From a bacterium (GTDB lineage: Bacteria > Myxococcota_A > Polyangia > Nannocystales > Nannocystaceae), in assembly GCA_024742475.1 (NCBI GenBank), contig JANSYI010000046.1, positions 1 to 56,814 on the forward strand: 56,814 nucleotides of DNA, given 5' to 3'. The notes under the pieces are model-generated. The model had not been told where the DNA came from and ran no database searches. It worked only from the letters and a program-made list of their open reading frames with translations. Shown here in pieces: positions 24,045-32,810 of this stretch (its first letter is position 1; every line of letters starts with the position of its first letter). The position numbers and the translations under genes were made by a program.

Positions 24045-25304
24045 TCAGCCGCCAGTACTCGAAGGCTCTGAGGCTGCGCCGAAGTGGCGGGGGAGCGCCA
24101 CCGTGATGCGTGTGCCATGACCCAGGCGGCTGTCGACTTCGAGCACACCGTGGTGGGATTCGACGATGCCTCGCACCGCTGCGAGTCCGAGGCCGTTCCC
24201 GCTGTGCTTGGTCGTGAAGAACGGCTCGAACATCCGCTCGATCGTCGCATCGTCCATGCCGGAGCCCTGATCTTCGACCGAGAACTCGACGAGCTCAGCG
24301 ACGTCTTCGGCGATCCCTCGATGGGCAGGACGCGACCGCCACTTCGAGGCGTCTACGACGCGGGTCCGCACCGTCACGGACCCTGGAGGGCTCGTCGCCT
24401 CAGCAGCGTTCATGACGAGGTTCAGAGCGACCTGGCGGAACTGCACGCGATCGAGTGCGACTCGTGCGTCCGCGTCGTCGAGCTCGAGCGCGAGCGTGAC
24501 GCCCGAGGGCAGCGACATCTTCAAGACTTTGGCGACCCTCGTGACGAGCGTGCCCAGGTTCGTCTCCAGACGCTCGGTGTGGCTCTCTCCGGCATACGTG
24601 AGCAGCTGACGAGTGAGCGCGGCTGCCTGTGTCGCGGCCTCCTTGATGTCCTCGACGCACGCGCGGGCGACCTCCGGCTCGACCCCCTCGTCGGCCGCGA
24701 GCGCGGCGTTGCCCAGGATGCCGACCAACAGGTTGTTGAAGTCGTGCGCCACGCCTCCGGAGAGCAGGGCGAGGCTCTCGTGCCGCTGCGCCGAGACGAG
24801 CGCGCGCTCCATCTCGTGTTGCGCGGTGACGTCCCAGAACAGCGCAACCACGTTGTTCACCGAGCCATCGGTCCCGTTGATGGGATAGATCAGCACCTCC
24901 ACCCACGCCTTGTTCGAGCGAGTCTCCCAACCTTCGGTGAACACGCCCAGGTCGACGCTGAAGCGCCCGGGGCGGACGAACTCGCCTGCGAAGGCTCTCT
25001 CGAAGTGTTTTCGAACGCCCAAGGCTTCGAAGCCGGGGTCGGTGAGCGCGTTGAACTTTCCGTACGCGGATTCACGGTCGGCCACCCCGAGGAAACGCTG
25101 CTGCGCCGCGTTCATGTAGACGCTGAATCCGTTTGCGTCGAACAGCTGGACGCACATCGGCGCGTGTTCGAGGACCGCCATGGGGTCTGCTGGGCCCTCC
25201 CGTGCTTCGAGCCGCCGTTCGAGTTCCTCGATGCGCGCGCGCAGCTTCTCTGGGTCGTCGCTGGCGCGCTCGGTCACCTCGCGACGGTAGCAAGCACCAC
25301 GCAC
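24045..25304 (-). CDS. PAS histidine kinase, NtrB-like H box
   Basis: A 419-residue soluble sensor kinase. A short coiled coil (residues 15-37) leads into a PAS domain (about 40-160, ending FWDVTAQHEM). The H box is LALLSGGVAHDFNNLL with H187, the NtrB-like form, followed by N box NLVMNAAEA, G1 DQGSGM and G2 GNGLGLAAV. All catalytic boxes are intact. No membrane helix is seen. The start is a GTG at 25304, or possibly the GTG at 25277; the gene's promoter must lie in or next to the 83-bp repeat at 25317. No receiver gene is adjacent, so it is an orphan. Confidence 0.9.
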   Translation of the reverse strand: MRGACYRREVTERASDDPEKLRARIEELERRLEAREGPADPMAVLEHAPMCVQLFDANGFSVYMNAAQQRFLGVADRESAYGKFNALTDPGFEALGVRKHFERAFAGEFVRPGRFSVDLGVFTEGWETRSNKAWVEVLIYPINGTDGSVNNVVALFWDVTAQHEMERALVSAQRHESLALLSGGVAHDFNNLLVGILGNAALAADEGVEPEVARACVEDIKEAATQAAALTRQLLTYAGESHTERLETNLGTLVTRVAKVLKMSLPSGVTLALELDDADARVALDRVQFRQVALNLVMNAAEATSPPGSVTVRTRVVDASKWRSRPAHRGIAEDVAELVEFSVEDQGSGMDDATIERMFEPFFTTKHSGNGLGLAAVRGIVESHHGVLEVDSRLGHGTRITVALPRHFGAASEPSSTGG

Positions 25305-25720
25305 GACCGGGGAGACATCCGCGCGCTCGGTGGCGAACTACGTTCCGCGGCGACAGACGGCAGTGCTCAGTGCTGGTACTCGAAGGTGAGCGTCGCGGGA
25401 TGCGGACGAAGGCTTGGCGGCGTGCGTGCAGCTGCATACCGCTGTCACCGTCGCCGTTTGCTTCGAGCGCCGTCCGTTCGACGGCGGACGGACAGCCGCG
25501 GCGTTCGCCGGTTCTCGGCGGTTCGCGTGCCCGATTTGCGCCAAGACCCGCAGAGCCTGCGCCCTCACCGAACCAGCCTGGGCCGCGCGAAGCTCGCACC
25601 GCTTCGACTCCGCCGGCCTGGGCCGCGCTCGAAAGCCACGCGTTCGCGCCTTTTCCCAGTTCATTTCATTCAGACGCGTCACAACCCCGGGCAATCGTCT
25701 CTGTCGAGGTGGAGCCCATC
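25305..25720. other. Intergenic stretch between kinase and cassette gene
   Basis: Holds the first copy of the 83-bp repeat (25317-25399), a short hairpin (CCGTCCG at 25470-25476 with CGGACGG at 25485-25491), and a 13-base direct repeat GCCTGGGCCGCGC near 25577 and 25616. I see no gene: a reading frame extending leftward from the cassette gene lacks family-like composition. Confidence 0.6.
25317..25399. repeat. 83-bp direct repeat, copy 1
   Basis: Identical base for base to 26537-26619, 1220 bp away. It contains 33 bp matching the last 11 codons (including stop) of the arylsulfotransferase-like gene plus 50 bp of its downstream flank. The identity ends abruptly at both sides. Confidence 0.95.
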
Positions 25721-26479
25721 ATGACCCGTGTTTCGATCCTCCCCTTCGTTTCTTTGCTCATGTTGGCTGCTTCGCCCGAGAGCGCTCACGGGGCGCCGGG
25801 CGTCGCGAAGGCTGCGCCGACGGCACCCGCCAAGAAGTCGAGGCCCAAGGCCAAGGCCAAAGCGAGGCCCTCCTCGAAGGCGAACGCGGAGCCCAAGCCG
25901 AAGGCTAAGGGGCCTGGCGTGTCCCTCCGCAAGGGTGTCGTGCGGGTTGGAGTTGCCCCTAAGAACGTCAAGCTCGAGCCCTTTCCCGAGGGCGCGCAGA
26001 TCCGATCGGGCTCGGACGGAAAGCTCGTCAAGGCTGCGCACCGCGAACGATTCACGCTCGCAAAGTCGGCCGTGCTGACGCCGGACAACCCGAAAAAGGG
26101 CGGCATGTTCCTCAGAGCATTCCTTGCCACCTGGGATGCTGGCCCGACCTTTCCCGGAGAGAAACCGAACATCCGGGCCACGGGCGACGGCGGCATCAGC
26201 ATCAGAATGCCGCTGACCTCCGACGTCGCGAACAAGGATCTCAAGGTCGAGTGCAAGGGAGTGTTCCCTGATGAGATGACTGTGCGTGGCGGCGTAAACA
26301 GCAGCACGGCGTCCTACGTAACCAACACCGCGGTGTTTTCGTCCGTGTCCGACACCTTGAAGTTCCTCATCGAGGTTCCGACGACCGACCGGCCAAATCC
26401 TCGGTTCGTAGTTGCGATGAGCTCGAACCACGCGTCGGAGTGGTTCAAGATCACGTCCTGCTCCGTCGAGCAGGTTTGA
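25721..26479 (+). CDS. Secreted Lys/Pro/Ala-linker protein in the repeat-flanked cassette
   Basis: A 252-residue exported protein of unknown function. A signal peptide with likely cleavage after SAHG is followed by about 45 residues of Lys, Ala and Pro (KSRPKAKAKARPSSKANAE), then a domain of about 180 residues with GVVRVGVAPKNVKLEPFPEG, a two-cysteine C-terminal part and a NHASEWFKITSCSVEQV end. I recognise no family. It has its own GAGGTGGAG ribosome site and a cruciform-like terminator, so it is a self-contained unit. Its orientation is opposite to both neighbours, and it sits between the two 83-bp repeats. Confidence 0.75.
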   Translation: MTRVSILPFVSLLMLAASPESAHGAPGVAKAAPTAPAKKSRPKAKAKARPSSKANAEPKPKAKGPGVSLRKGVVRVGVAPKNVKLEPFPEGAQIRSGSDGKLVKAAHRERFTLAKSAVLTPDNPKKGGMFLRAFLATWDAGPTFPGEKPNIRATGDGGISIRMPLTSDVANKDLKVECKGVFPDEMTVRGGVNSSTASYVTNTAVFSSVSDTLKFLIEVPTTDRPNPRFVVAMSSNHASEWFKITSCSVEQV

Positions 26480-26491
26480 CGCTCGTCAAGC

Positions 26492-26529
26492 GCCCCAGCC
26501 GCCATCGACGTCGATCACCTGCCTGGGGC
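26492..26529. terminator. Cruciform-like terminator of the cassette gene
   Basis: GCCCCAG (26492-26498) pairs with CTGGGGC (26523-26529), enclosing a perfect 12-bp palindrome ATCGACGTCGAT (26504-26515). It lies between the convergent cassette gene and the arylsulfotransferase-like gene, and inside the repeat-bounded segment. Confidence 0.55.
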
Positions 26530-26536
26530 CTTGGCG

Positions 26537-26619
26537 ATCCGCGCGCTCGGTGGCGAACTACGTTCCGCGGCGACAGACGGCAGTGCTCAGTGCTGGTACT
26601 CGAAGGTGAGCGTCGCGGG
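26537..26619. repeat. 83-bp direct repeat, copy 2
   Basis: The copy that belongs to the intact arylsulfotransferase-like gene: 26587-26619 is its last 11 codons and 26537-26586 its 3' flank. It is identical to 25317-25399 with the same orientation. Confidence 0.95.
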
Positions 26620-27846
26620 GTCCACCCGGTACATTCGCCAGATCGCCATGCGGAGCTGCTTCTTCTTCTTGACGTGCGGGTTGCGAAACTCCCACACGAC
26701 CTCGCCCGACCTCGCAACTTCGAAGACGTACCCGGCGTCCGACTCGGTGATGAGCGTGTTGCCGTTGTCGAGCCGCAGGTTGCTGCCGCGCTGATGGGAG
26801 AAGAACCCCTCGGTCGGGCCGTAGGTCCACACGATGTCGCCCGTACGTGGATCGAGCTCGAGCACCTGCGAGCCCGTACGCTCATCGCCGTTGTTGAACA
26901 CCAAGATTGTGCCGTCACGGGTCACGGTCGGATGATGCTGGAACATCAGCTTCGACGAGCCCCACGCCCACACGATCTCCTCCGTCTGCGGGTTTGCGAC
27001 CACGATCGTATGGGCGTTGCGAGGCGAGAGCAGCAGGTTGCCCTTGGCGAAGGCCGGGTTCGCATCGGCCAGCGAACCATCGAGCACCTCGACGTGGTTG
27101 GTGTGGAGGATGTCGAACTCCTTGCTTCTGCGATGCGGATTCGATCGGGCGACCGCACGCGCCGTGAGCGAGTCTCCATCGTTGAGCAGCACCGCGTAGG
27201 GTGAAGCCTCGAACATCGCGAGCACCGAGATGCGTCGCAGCTCGGCGCCATCGGGCGAGACCTCCACGACGAAGTCTTCGGTGGTGGGGTGCTCGGTGTG
27301 GTAGCGGGGCATGGCCCGCTTGGTCCGGGCGAGCACCCAGATGTTGCCGTCGGGTCCGATGTCGAGGTCGTGGTGGACTCGGTCTTCGAACGTCCATACG
27401 AGGTTCGAGTCCTCGTCGACCTTGAACATGCGTTTGTCCTTCACGAGCCCGATCACGCTGCCGTCGGGCATGAGCGAGACATGCTGCCAGCTGCCCATGC
27501 CCGGACGTGACCACTCGTGCACGACATTGCCCTGCATGTCGAGCAGCTGGGCCCGGGCTTGCTTGCGCGACGAGTAGAAGTTGAGTCCCGGCTGCGTCCG
27601 ACCGCGAGCGTGGACGACGACACCGGACCGTTCGAGGTCTTCATCGACGGTGCCGTCCACGTAGCCCATCGACGAGAGCTGCCTAACCGGATCGGGTCGG
27701 GCCTCGCGGCGCTCGGGGCGTCCGCGTTGGTTCTCGTCGTGGGGTTCGTCCAGCGACACCACGCCCAACCCCCAGGTCAACGCGAAGAGTCCAGCCACGA
27801 CAGTGGCCCCGACGAGAATACCTCGGAGAGAGGAGGGGATGCGCAT
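26587..27846 (-). CDS. Arylsulfotransferase (ASST)-like beta-propeller protein, membrane-anchored
   Basis: A 419-residue protein. The start at 27846 gives a basic N-terminus and one hydrophobic helix (residues about 10-30, ILVGATVVAGLFALTWGLG), with no clear cleavage site, so it is probably anchored with the body outside. The body is a six-bladed propeller of the ASST/PQQ-like kind: repeated G-x-x-V-W-x-F/W and D-G-x-x-x-x-x segments (QGNVVHEW, DSNLVWTFEDRVHHDLDIGPDGNIWVLA, TEEIVWAWGSSKLMFQHHPTVTRDGTILVF). H-H and D-x-x-P-x-G residues match ASST active-site surroundings, but the sulfate-transfer function is not proven. Its 3' end is duplicated at 25317. Confidence 0.8.
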   Translation of the reverse strand: MRIPSSLRGILVGATVVAGLFALTWGLGVVSLDEPHDENQRGRPERREARPDPVRQLSSMGYVDGTVDEDLERSGVVVHARGRTQPGLNFYSSRKQARAQLLDMQGNVVHEWSRPGMGSWQHVSLMPDGSVIGLVKDKRMFKVDEDSNLVWTFEDRVHHDLDIGPDGNIWVLARTKRAMPRYHTEHPTTEDFVVEVSPDGAELRRISVLAMFEASPYAVLLNDGDSLTARAVARSNPHRRSKEFDILHTNHVEVLDGSLADANPAFAKGNLLLSPRNAHTIVVANPQTEEIVWAWGSSKLMFQHHPTVTRDGTILVFNNGDERTGSQVLELDPRTGDIVWTYGPTEGFFSHQRGSNLRLDNGNTLITESDAGYVFEVARSGEVVWEFRNPHVKKKKQLRMAIWRMYRVDPATLTFEYQH

Positions 27847-27895
27847 GGCCGATGCCCACCGCGGGGCATCGGAGCCTACCAAAACGCCAGAACGA

Positions 27896-28363
27896 TCAGC
27901 TACAGGTGCAGCCCTTCACGTCACCGGCTCCGAGCGCACCGGCGATGCCGGCGGCCATCGGATCGACCCATGTCTTGAAGAACCGTCCCTCGCGGTTGCA
28001 GCACGTGGTGCAGGCTTCGCTGGACTTCTTGGCGTCGGCGTCCTCTTGGCACACGGCCGTCGCATCGGCGGCGCTGACATGCTTGCCCAGACACTCGCGG
28101 TAGCCCTTGACCGCCTTCTCGATGGCTTTCTTGTCCTTCTTGCCCGCGTCCGACTGCCAGTCGATCTCGGCCTTGCCCATGGCCTCCCACGAGGCGAGGA
28201 ACTTGGTGTGCTCCGCCTTGGCGCACTCAGCATCAGCGCACTCGCACATGGTGCTCTCGTGGGCCTTGAAGCCCTTGACCAGCTCGCTGTCACAGCCGAA
28301 GAGCGGCACGAGGGCGGTGAGGAGCAGAGCCGAGCGGAACGATGAGGTCTTGGAGGCGTGCAT
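27896..28363 (-). CDS. Small Cys-rich helical lipoprotein
   Basis: A 155-residue lipoprotein starting at ATG 28363, with the lipobox PLFGC. The mature part has about ten cysteines in a helical, charged context (CECADAECAKAEH, YRECLGKHV, CTTCCNREG) and ends CTCS. The pairs suggest disulphides or a metal site. No known family is recognised, although similar Cys-rich helical lipoproteins are common in myxobacterial genomes. It precedes the ASST-like gene on the same strand by 49 bases and may be co-transcribed with it. Confidence 0.78.
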   Translation of the reverse strand: MHASKTSSFRSALLLTALVPLFGCDSELVKGFKAHESTMCECADAECAKAEHTKFLASWEAMGKAEIDWQSDAGKKDKKAIEKAVKGYRECLGKHVSAADATAVCQEDADAKKSSEACTTCCNREGRFFKTWVDPMAAGIAGALGAGDVKGCTCS

Positions 28364-28517
28364 GACTGTCCGAGATCCTAACGTTCCTGCTGGGGCGAGT
28401 GCCTCAGGTCGGAGGGGAAGAACTTGGACGTGAGGGACGCGCGTAGTCGCTCTCTGTCCCCCGGTGACAGACTTCGCCGAATCGTTGCATCCGACAACCC
28501 ATGTATAGTTCGGCCCG

Positions 28518-30266
28518 ATGCGATGCTGGACTGCCGGGCTGGTGCTCGTCGCCGCGTGTGCGGTTGATGATGCAACGATGCACGTTGGCGGAGTTACGAC
28601 GGACAGCGGATCGGAGGGAACGACTGCGTCTGCGGGTATCGCGACGAGCGGCGGCACGTTCACGACCGACGCGGCGGACGCGACCGGATCGAGCGGTCAC
28701 ACGGACTCGACCGGGACTGCGGGCGACGGCTTGGGGACCGGAGCTTCGCTGACCTCGAGCAGCACGTCGGGGGACGAGCGCGGCGGCTCGTCGGACACGG
28801 AGACAGGCGGGGTCGCGAACGCGCCGGAGCCCGTCTTCGAGCGGGTCACCGAGGTCTCAGGCCTCGACATGCCGCACGTCTGTCCTCCTGAGCCGCAGTT
28901 TCCGCCCGGAATTGGTTGGCGAGACATGAACGGAGACGGTCACATCGACCTCGTCTTGACGAGTTTCGAGGGTCCGAGTCAGCTTTGGCTGGGAGATGGA
29001 GCGGGAGGCTTCGCTGTCACAGAATCCGTCGGCTGGCTTCCTGACGCGGCCAGCACCGGCGTCGCAGTCGGTGACTACGACAACGACGGCGCCGCGGATG
29101 TCTACATTTCCGGCGTTGGGCCGAGCGCCCTGCTCAACGGGGCGCTGGGGTTCTCCAACCTCGCCGAGGTCGCAGGCGTCGGCGATCCCAACGACGGCAC
29201 GGTCGGTGCCTGGGGCGACTACGACGGTGATGGCGACCTCGACCTCTATTCCGGTGCCTGGGACGCCGAGTACTTGACGAACTCCAGCCGCCTCTACGAG
29301 AACCTCGGCGACGGAACCTTCGGCGAGGTGACCTGGCTTCTCGATGCGGCATTGGCCGGCCGCCCCGTGCTCGCTGCGAGCTTTCTCGACTACGACAACG
29401 ACGGTGACGCCGATCTCTACGTCGTCGTCGACAAGGACCACGGCAACATCTTGTGGCGCAACGACGGGCCCGGCTGCGGAGGCTGGTGTTTCGAAGACGT
29501 CGCCCCGGAGGCTGGGGCCGACCTGCATATCTCGGGGATGGGTCTGGCGATTTCCGACTACGACAACGACGGCGATTTGGACATCTACGCCACGGACATC
29601 CTCGCCGGCTGGCTATTGCAGAACCAGACCGCGCAGGGCGAGCCGGTGTTCGTCGACGTGACCATGGACGCGGGCGTCAACCTCAACTGGGTAGGGTGGG
29701 GCGCCGCGTTCTTCGACTACGACAACGACGGCTGGCCCGACCTCTACGTCGGGCAGGGCGGCTACGGGCCGGCCCAGCGAAACGTGCTCTTTCACAACCG
29801 CGGCGACGGAACCTTCCAGGCGATGGGCACATCGAGCGGCGCGAACGACCCCGGCTTCACCCAGCCGGTCGCCTACGCCGACTTCGACGAGGACGGCTTC
29901 GTCGACCTCGCCACTGGCAACCGCGAGGATGGGTATCAGCTGTTTCGCAACCGAGGGCTTCACGGGAGCGACTACGGTTGGGTGCAGCTCGAGCTACGCG
30001 GCAGTGGGCCGGTGGCGGCCGACGCTGCGGGGGCGCGTGTCCTTCTCAAGGGGGAGCCAGGCCCAGCTCAGCTGCAAGAGATCAAGCTCGGCTCCAGCCA
30101 GTCCTCCAGCAACATGCGCGCGCTTCACTTCGGAGTCGGCGAGGCCGCTACGGTGCACCTCACGGTACTATGGCCGGATGGAACGAGCTTCGGATTGCAG
30201 CTCGAAGCCGACCAGCTGAACCAGAGGCTGGTGGTCACGTATCCGAACGCCGTCGAGGCGCAGTAA
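28518..30266 (+). CDS. FG-GAP/UnbV-type lipoprotein (CRTAC1-like)
   Basis: A 582-residue lipoprotein. The signal peptide ends in VAAC; a Ser/Thr/Gly linker of about 80 residues follows. From about residue 110 there are at least six FG-GAP (VCBS-like) calcium-binding units with D-Y-D-N-D-G-D-x-D-L-x-x-x motifs (VGDYDNDGAADVY, WGDYDGDGDLDLYSG, DYDNDGDADLY, SDYDNDGDLDIYA, DYDNDGWPDLYVG, DEDGFVDLA). The C-terminal 80 residues match the ASPIC/UnbV domain (AAGARVLLKG ... VTVLWPDG-like). This is the CRTAC1-type layout, a surface beta-propeller implicated in adhesion. The ligand is unknown. Confidence 0.9.
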   Translation: MRCWTAGLVLVAACAVDDATMHVGGVTTDSGSEGTTASAGIATSGGTFTTDAADATGSSGHTDSTGTAGDGLGTGASLTSSSTSGDERGGSSDTETGGVANAPEPVFERVTEVSGLDMPHVCPPEPQFPPGIGWRDMNGDGHIDLVLTSFEGPSQLWLGDGAGGFAVTESVGWLPDAASTGVAVGDYDNDGAADVYISGVGPSALLNGALGFSNLAEVAGVGDPNDGTVGAWGDYDGDGDLDLYSGAWDAEYLTNSSRLYENLGDGTFGEVTWLLDAALAGRPVLAASFLDYDNDGDADLYVVVDKDHGNILWRNDGPGCGGWCFEDVAPEAGADLHISGMGLAISDYDNDGDLDIYATDILAGWLLQNQTAQGEPVFVDVTMDAGVNLNWVGWGAAFFDYDNDGWPDLYVGQGGYGPAQRNVLFHNRGDGTFQAMGTSSGANDPGFTQPVAYADFDEDGFVDLATGNREDGYQLFRNRGLHGSDYGWVQLELRGSGPVAADAAGARVLLKGEPGPAQLQEIKLGSSQSSSNMRALHFGVGEAATVHLTVLWPDGTSFGLQLEADQLNQRLVVTYPNAVEAQ

Positions 30267-30285
30267 GGGTCGCGACCAACGAAGA

Positions 30286-30316
30286 AAGGGCGCCGCTGCG
30301 AACAGCGACGCCCCTT
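30286..30316. terminator. Hairpin terminator between convergent genes
   Basis: AAGGGCG plus CGCTG (30286-30298) pairs imperfectly with CAGCG plus CGCCCCTT (30303-30316), with a short tetraloop-like centre. It separates the FG-GAP lipoprotein from the convergent P-domain lipoprotein. Confidence 0.6.
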
Positions 30317-30341
30317 CTGAGAGCTGCCAGAGGCTACGCCG

Positions 30342-32480
30342 CTAGATCGGGCACATCGCCGTCTCGGGCGTCATGCAGATCGCGCCGTCGTTGACCGTGG
30401 TGAACGTGCCGTCGTTGCAGGCGGCTGTGAAACCGTCCGTCGCGCCGTCGGTCTGAAGTCCGACCGTCTTGCTCGCCAGGCCGCCGTTGGCGTCGTCGTA
30501 CACCGTCACGAGCTCGCCGGTGTCGGGGTAGAGGATCAGGCTGACGTCGAACGTGGTCGCCTGGTTCCAGGGGTTGATGCCGTCCCAGAAGAACACGTCG
30601 CACTGGACCGCACCCATGGTGTCGGAGTCGCGGGGACATGCACCAGCATCGAAGTGCTCGTAGTAGACGGCGCCGCCCTGGTCGGTATCGATGTCGTCAT
30701 GCAGCGCGTAGATGCGATCTCCGGTGCCCGTGGACGGGCCGCTCGGCAGCGGGCAGTCGTTGCTGAAGTCGCCACCGGTGGCCTCGGTGCTGAGGAACGC
30801 GCAGGTGTTGACGAACCAGTCCGTGGTGTCCACGCCGAAGAACGGGAACGCCGTCGGCAGGGTCACAGGCGTGGTGCTCATCCCACAGTTGCCCGTTGCG
30901 TCGAGCAAGGTGCCGGTGGCTGAGATGTCGATGATGCCGGGGTCTGCGCAGCCGAGACCGTCGCTGAAGAAGGCCGCGTACTCGAAGTCGATGCCGCCAC
31001 CGACGTCGCCGATGCAGCAGCCACTGGTGTCGAACGTGCAGTCGACCGGGTCGCATGCGATGTCACCGAAGCCGCCAAGGTCAGCACAGCTGGCATCGCC
31101 GAGGAGCGAAGCTTCGCACTCCTCGCCAAAGTTGATCACGTCGTCTCCACAGACGACCGGGTCACCTTCGCTGATCTGCAGCTCGACGCACCACTCATTG
31201 AGTGTGCCGTCATCGCCACCACCGTTGTCGGTAATGTCGATCTGCCAGGCACCCGTGGCATCGGGGAGGCCCGTCAGAGGCGCGAAGGATTCGAGCGGGA
31301 GAACGTCGCCCGCGACGGCCGGGGGACCGCCGCACGCCGGGGCCGCAGCTGCCGAGTCGTCGTATCGGGCGTCGATGTCGTCGTCGGCACCGCAAATGGT
31401 GTCTTGGAGGATGATGACCTCTCCGCCCGCGGACAACGCGATGTCGAGGTCCCCAACGAAGGTGTGAGCCGCGTCGAGCGTCACGTTGATGTCGCTCACG
31501 AAGCCCGTGGTGGCCGGGATCGTGATGATGTCGGTGGTGGTCGGGTTCGCGTCGGAGATTCCGGAAGCGGGCGTGTTGCACACCGTCAGGGCGGTGGTGC
31601 AGAGGCTGGTGTCGTAGCCGCTGCAGTCGTCGGCGCAGCCGAGGGTTCCGCCGTCGAAGCCCTGCGTCTCGCAGGTCTCGGCGCCCACGTCGGTGCCGTC
31701 GCAGACCTCGTCGCCTTCGATCGTGTCGTTGCCACAGACCGCCGCGACGCAGTTCGTGGTGTCGAACTCCATGCAGTTGTCGGCGCAGCCCAGCTCGCCG
31801 CCGCCCGCGAAGCCTTGCGACTCGCAGGTCTCGCCGGCGAGGTCGGTGCCGTCGCAGATCTCTTTGTCGCCGCGGACGCTGTCGTTGCCGCACTCGAAGG
31901 AGACGCAGCCGGTGATGTCGAAGCCGCACTCGTCGGAGCAGGCCAGATCACCGCCGTCGAAGCCTTGCGAGATGCAGGTCTCGTCGCCGAGGTCGTCGCC
32001 CTCGCACTCCTCGTCGCCCTCGATCATCCCGTCGCCGCACTCGGCAGCGGTGCAGGCCGAGGTGTCGAGCGTACAGTCGTCGTTGCAGGCCAGGTCGCCG
32101 CCGAGGAAGCCTTCGGAGGCGCAGTCGGCCCCGCCGAGGTCGTCGCCGTCGCACTCTTCGTCGCCGTCGAGGACGCCGTCGCCACACTCACCGCCGGTGT
32201 CGGTGTCGTCGGTATCGGTGACCGTGTCCTCGGTGTCACTGGGATCCTCGGTGTCGCTGGGGTCCTCGGTGTCGCTGGGATCAACCGTGGTGGTGCTCAG
32301 CGTCGCACTCGCGGTCACCGTGGCCGCGGTAGGGTCCGTGCCGTCTTCGGTCTCGCCCCCGGTCGTCTCGCCGTCAGTCGTGCTGGTGACAGCTCCGTCG
32401 TCGCCGCAAGCGGGCGTCAGTGCCAGAGCCGCGAGCACCGGCGCGGCTTTCAAGAATGGAAATCGGTCTTTGCAGTTCAT
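30342..32480 (-). CDS. Large lipoprotein with Myxococcus Cys-rich repeats and P-domain
   Basis: A 712-residue lipoprotein. The start at 32480 has a GGAG box; the signal peptide ends in the lipobox LTPAC. A Thr/Asp/Glu linker contains three DPSDTE repeats, encoded by an 18-bp tandem repeat at 32228-32281. Four units of the DUF4215-type Myxococcus cysteine-rich repeat (residues about 98-297; ECGDGxxxGDEECDGxDL) come next, then a proprotein-convertase P-domain (about 305-435; AHTFVGDLDIALSAGG, GAWQIDITDNGGGDDGTLNEW), a fifth Cys unit, and a final domain of about 220 residues with DTDQGGAVYYEHFDAGACP. It looks like a surface adhesion or binding protein; no protease catalytic domain is present. 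Confidence 0.9.
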   Translation of the reverse strand: MNCKDRFPFLKAAPVLAALALTPACGDDGAVTSTTDGETTGGETEDGTDPTAATVTASATLSTTTVDPSDTEDPSDTEDPSDTEDTVTDTDDTDTGGECGDGVLDGDEECDGDDLGGADCASEGFLGGDLACNDDCTLDTSACTAAECGDGMIEGDEECEGDDLGDETCISQGFDGGDLACSDECGFDITGCVSFECGNDSVRGDKEICDGTDLAGETCESQGFAGGGELGCADNCMEFDTTNCVAAVCGNDTIEGDEVCDGTDVGAETCETQGFDGGTLGCADDCSGYDTSLCTTALTVCNTPASGISDANPTTTDIITIPATTGFVSDINVTLDAAHTFVGDLDIALSAGGEVIILQDTICGADDDIDARYDDSAAAAPACGGPPAVAGDVLPLESFAPLTGLPDATGAWQIDITDNGGGDDGTLNEWCVELQISEGDPVVCGDDVINFGEECEASLLGDASCADLGGFGDIACDPVDCTFDTSGCCIGDVGGGIDFEYAAFFSDGLGCADPGIIDISATGTLLDATGNCGMSTTPVTLPTAFPFFGVDTTDWFVNTCAFLSTEATGGDFSNDCPLPSGPSTGTGDRIYALHDDIDTDQGGAVYYEHFDAGACPRDSDTMGAVQCDVFFWDGINPWNQATTFDVSLILYPDTGELVTVYDDANGGLASKTVGLQTDGATDGFTAACNDGTFTTVNDGAICMTPETAMCPI
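32228..32281. repeat. 18-bp tandem repeat (3 copies) coding DPSDTE
   Basis: Three near-identical copies of CCTCGGTGTCACTGGGAT in the minus-strand lipoprotein's linker. The period is a multiple of three, so gain or loss of copies changes linker length without a frameshift. Confidence 0.8.
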
Positions 32481-32810
32481 CAGTCGTCTCCGTTTTGATG
32501 GGTCGGCAAACCCAGCCGGCATGCTTGCTCGGCATGCTTGCTACTGCAACAACAGAAACGACGACGACGCCGTCGCGCGGGCGTGTTGTCTCACCCTGCG
32601 CGTGGGCGTGTTCGTGAGGGACTTCGTACCGTCCCCGCCATCATAGCTGCCGAAACCCACCTCAATGCGGTCGGAGTGTCGGGAGAAACAGCTACGCGAT
32701 CCCCGGGCAACCAGCACGCGAGCGCCGCCAGTCTGAGAGACCGCGGCGTACGCTTTCGACCCGTTGCGGGAACGCCCGCGTAGACTTGTGGCAGGCAGTG
32801 TCAGGTCCCG
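32481..32810. other. 330-bp intergenic stretch upstream of the P-domain lipoprotein
   Basis: Contains a 13-bp tandem duplication (CGGCATGCTTGCT at 32517-32529 and 32530-32542) close to the start of the lipoprotein gene, which might mark its promoter or a regulatory site. I see no gene, no RNA structure and no clear promoter hexamers. Confidence 0.5.

Noticed and set aside
25133..25720. An N-terminal extension of the cassette gene upstream of 25721
   Set aside because: The longer frame crosses the 83-bp repeat and the kinase start, with no signal sequence or family pattern; ATG 25721 has a ribosome site and a signal peptide.
24084..25724. A 546-residue plus-strand frame over the orphan histidine kinase
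   Set aside because: The minus strand has all kinase boxes; the plus frame has none.
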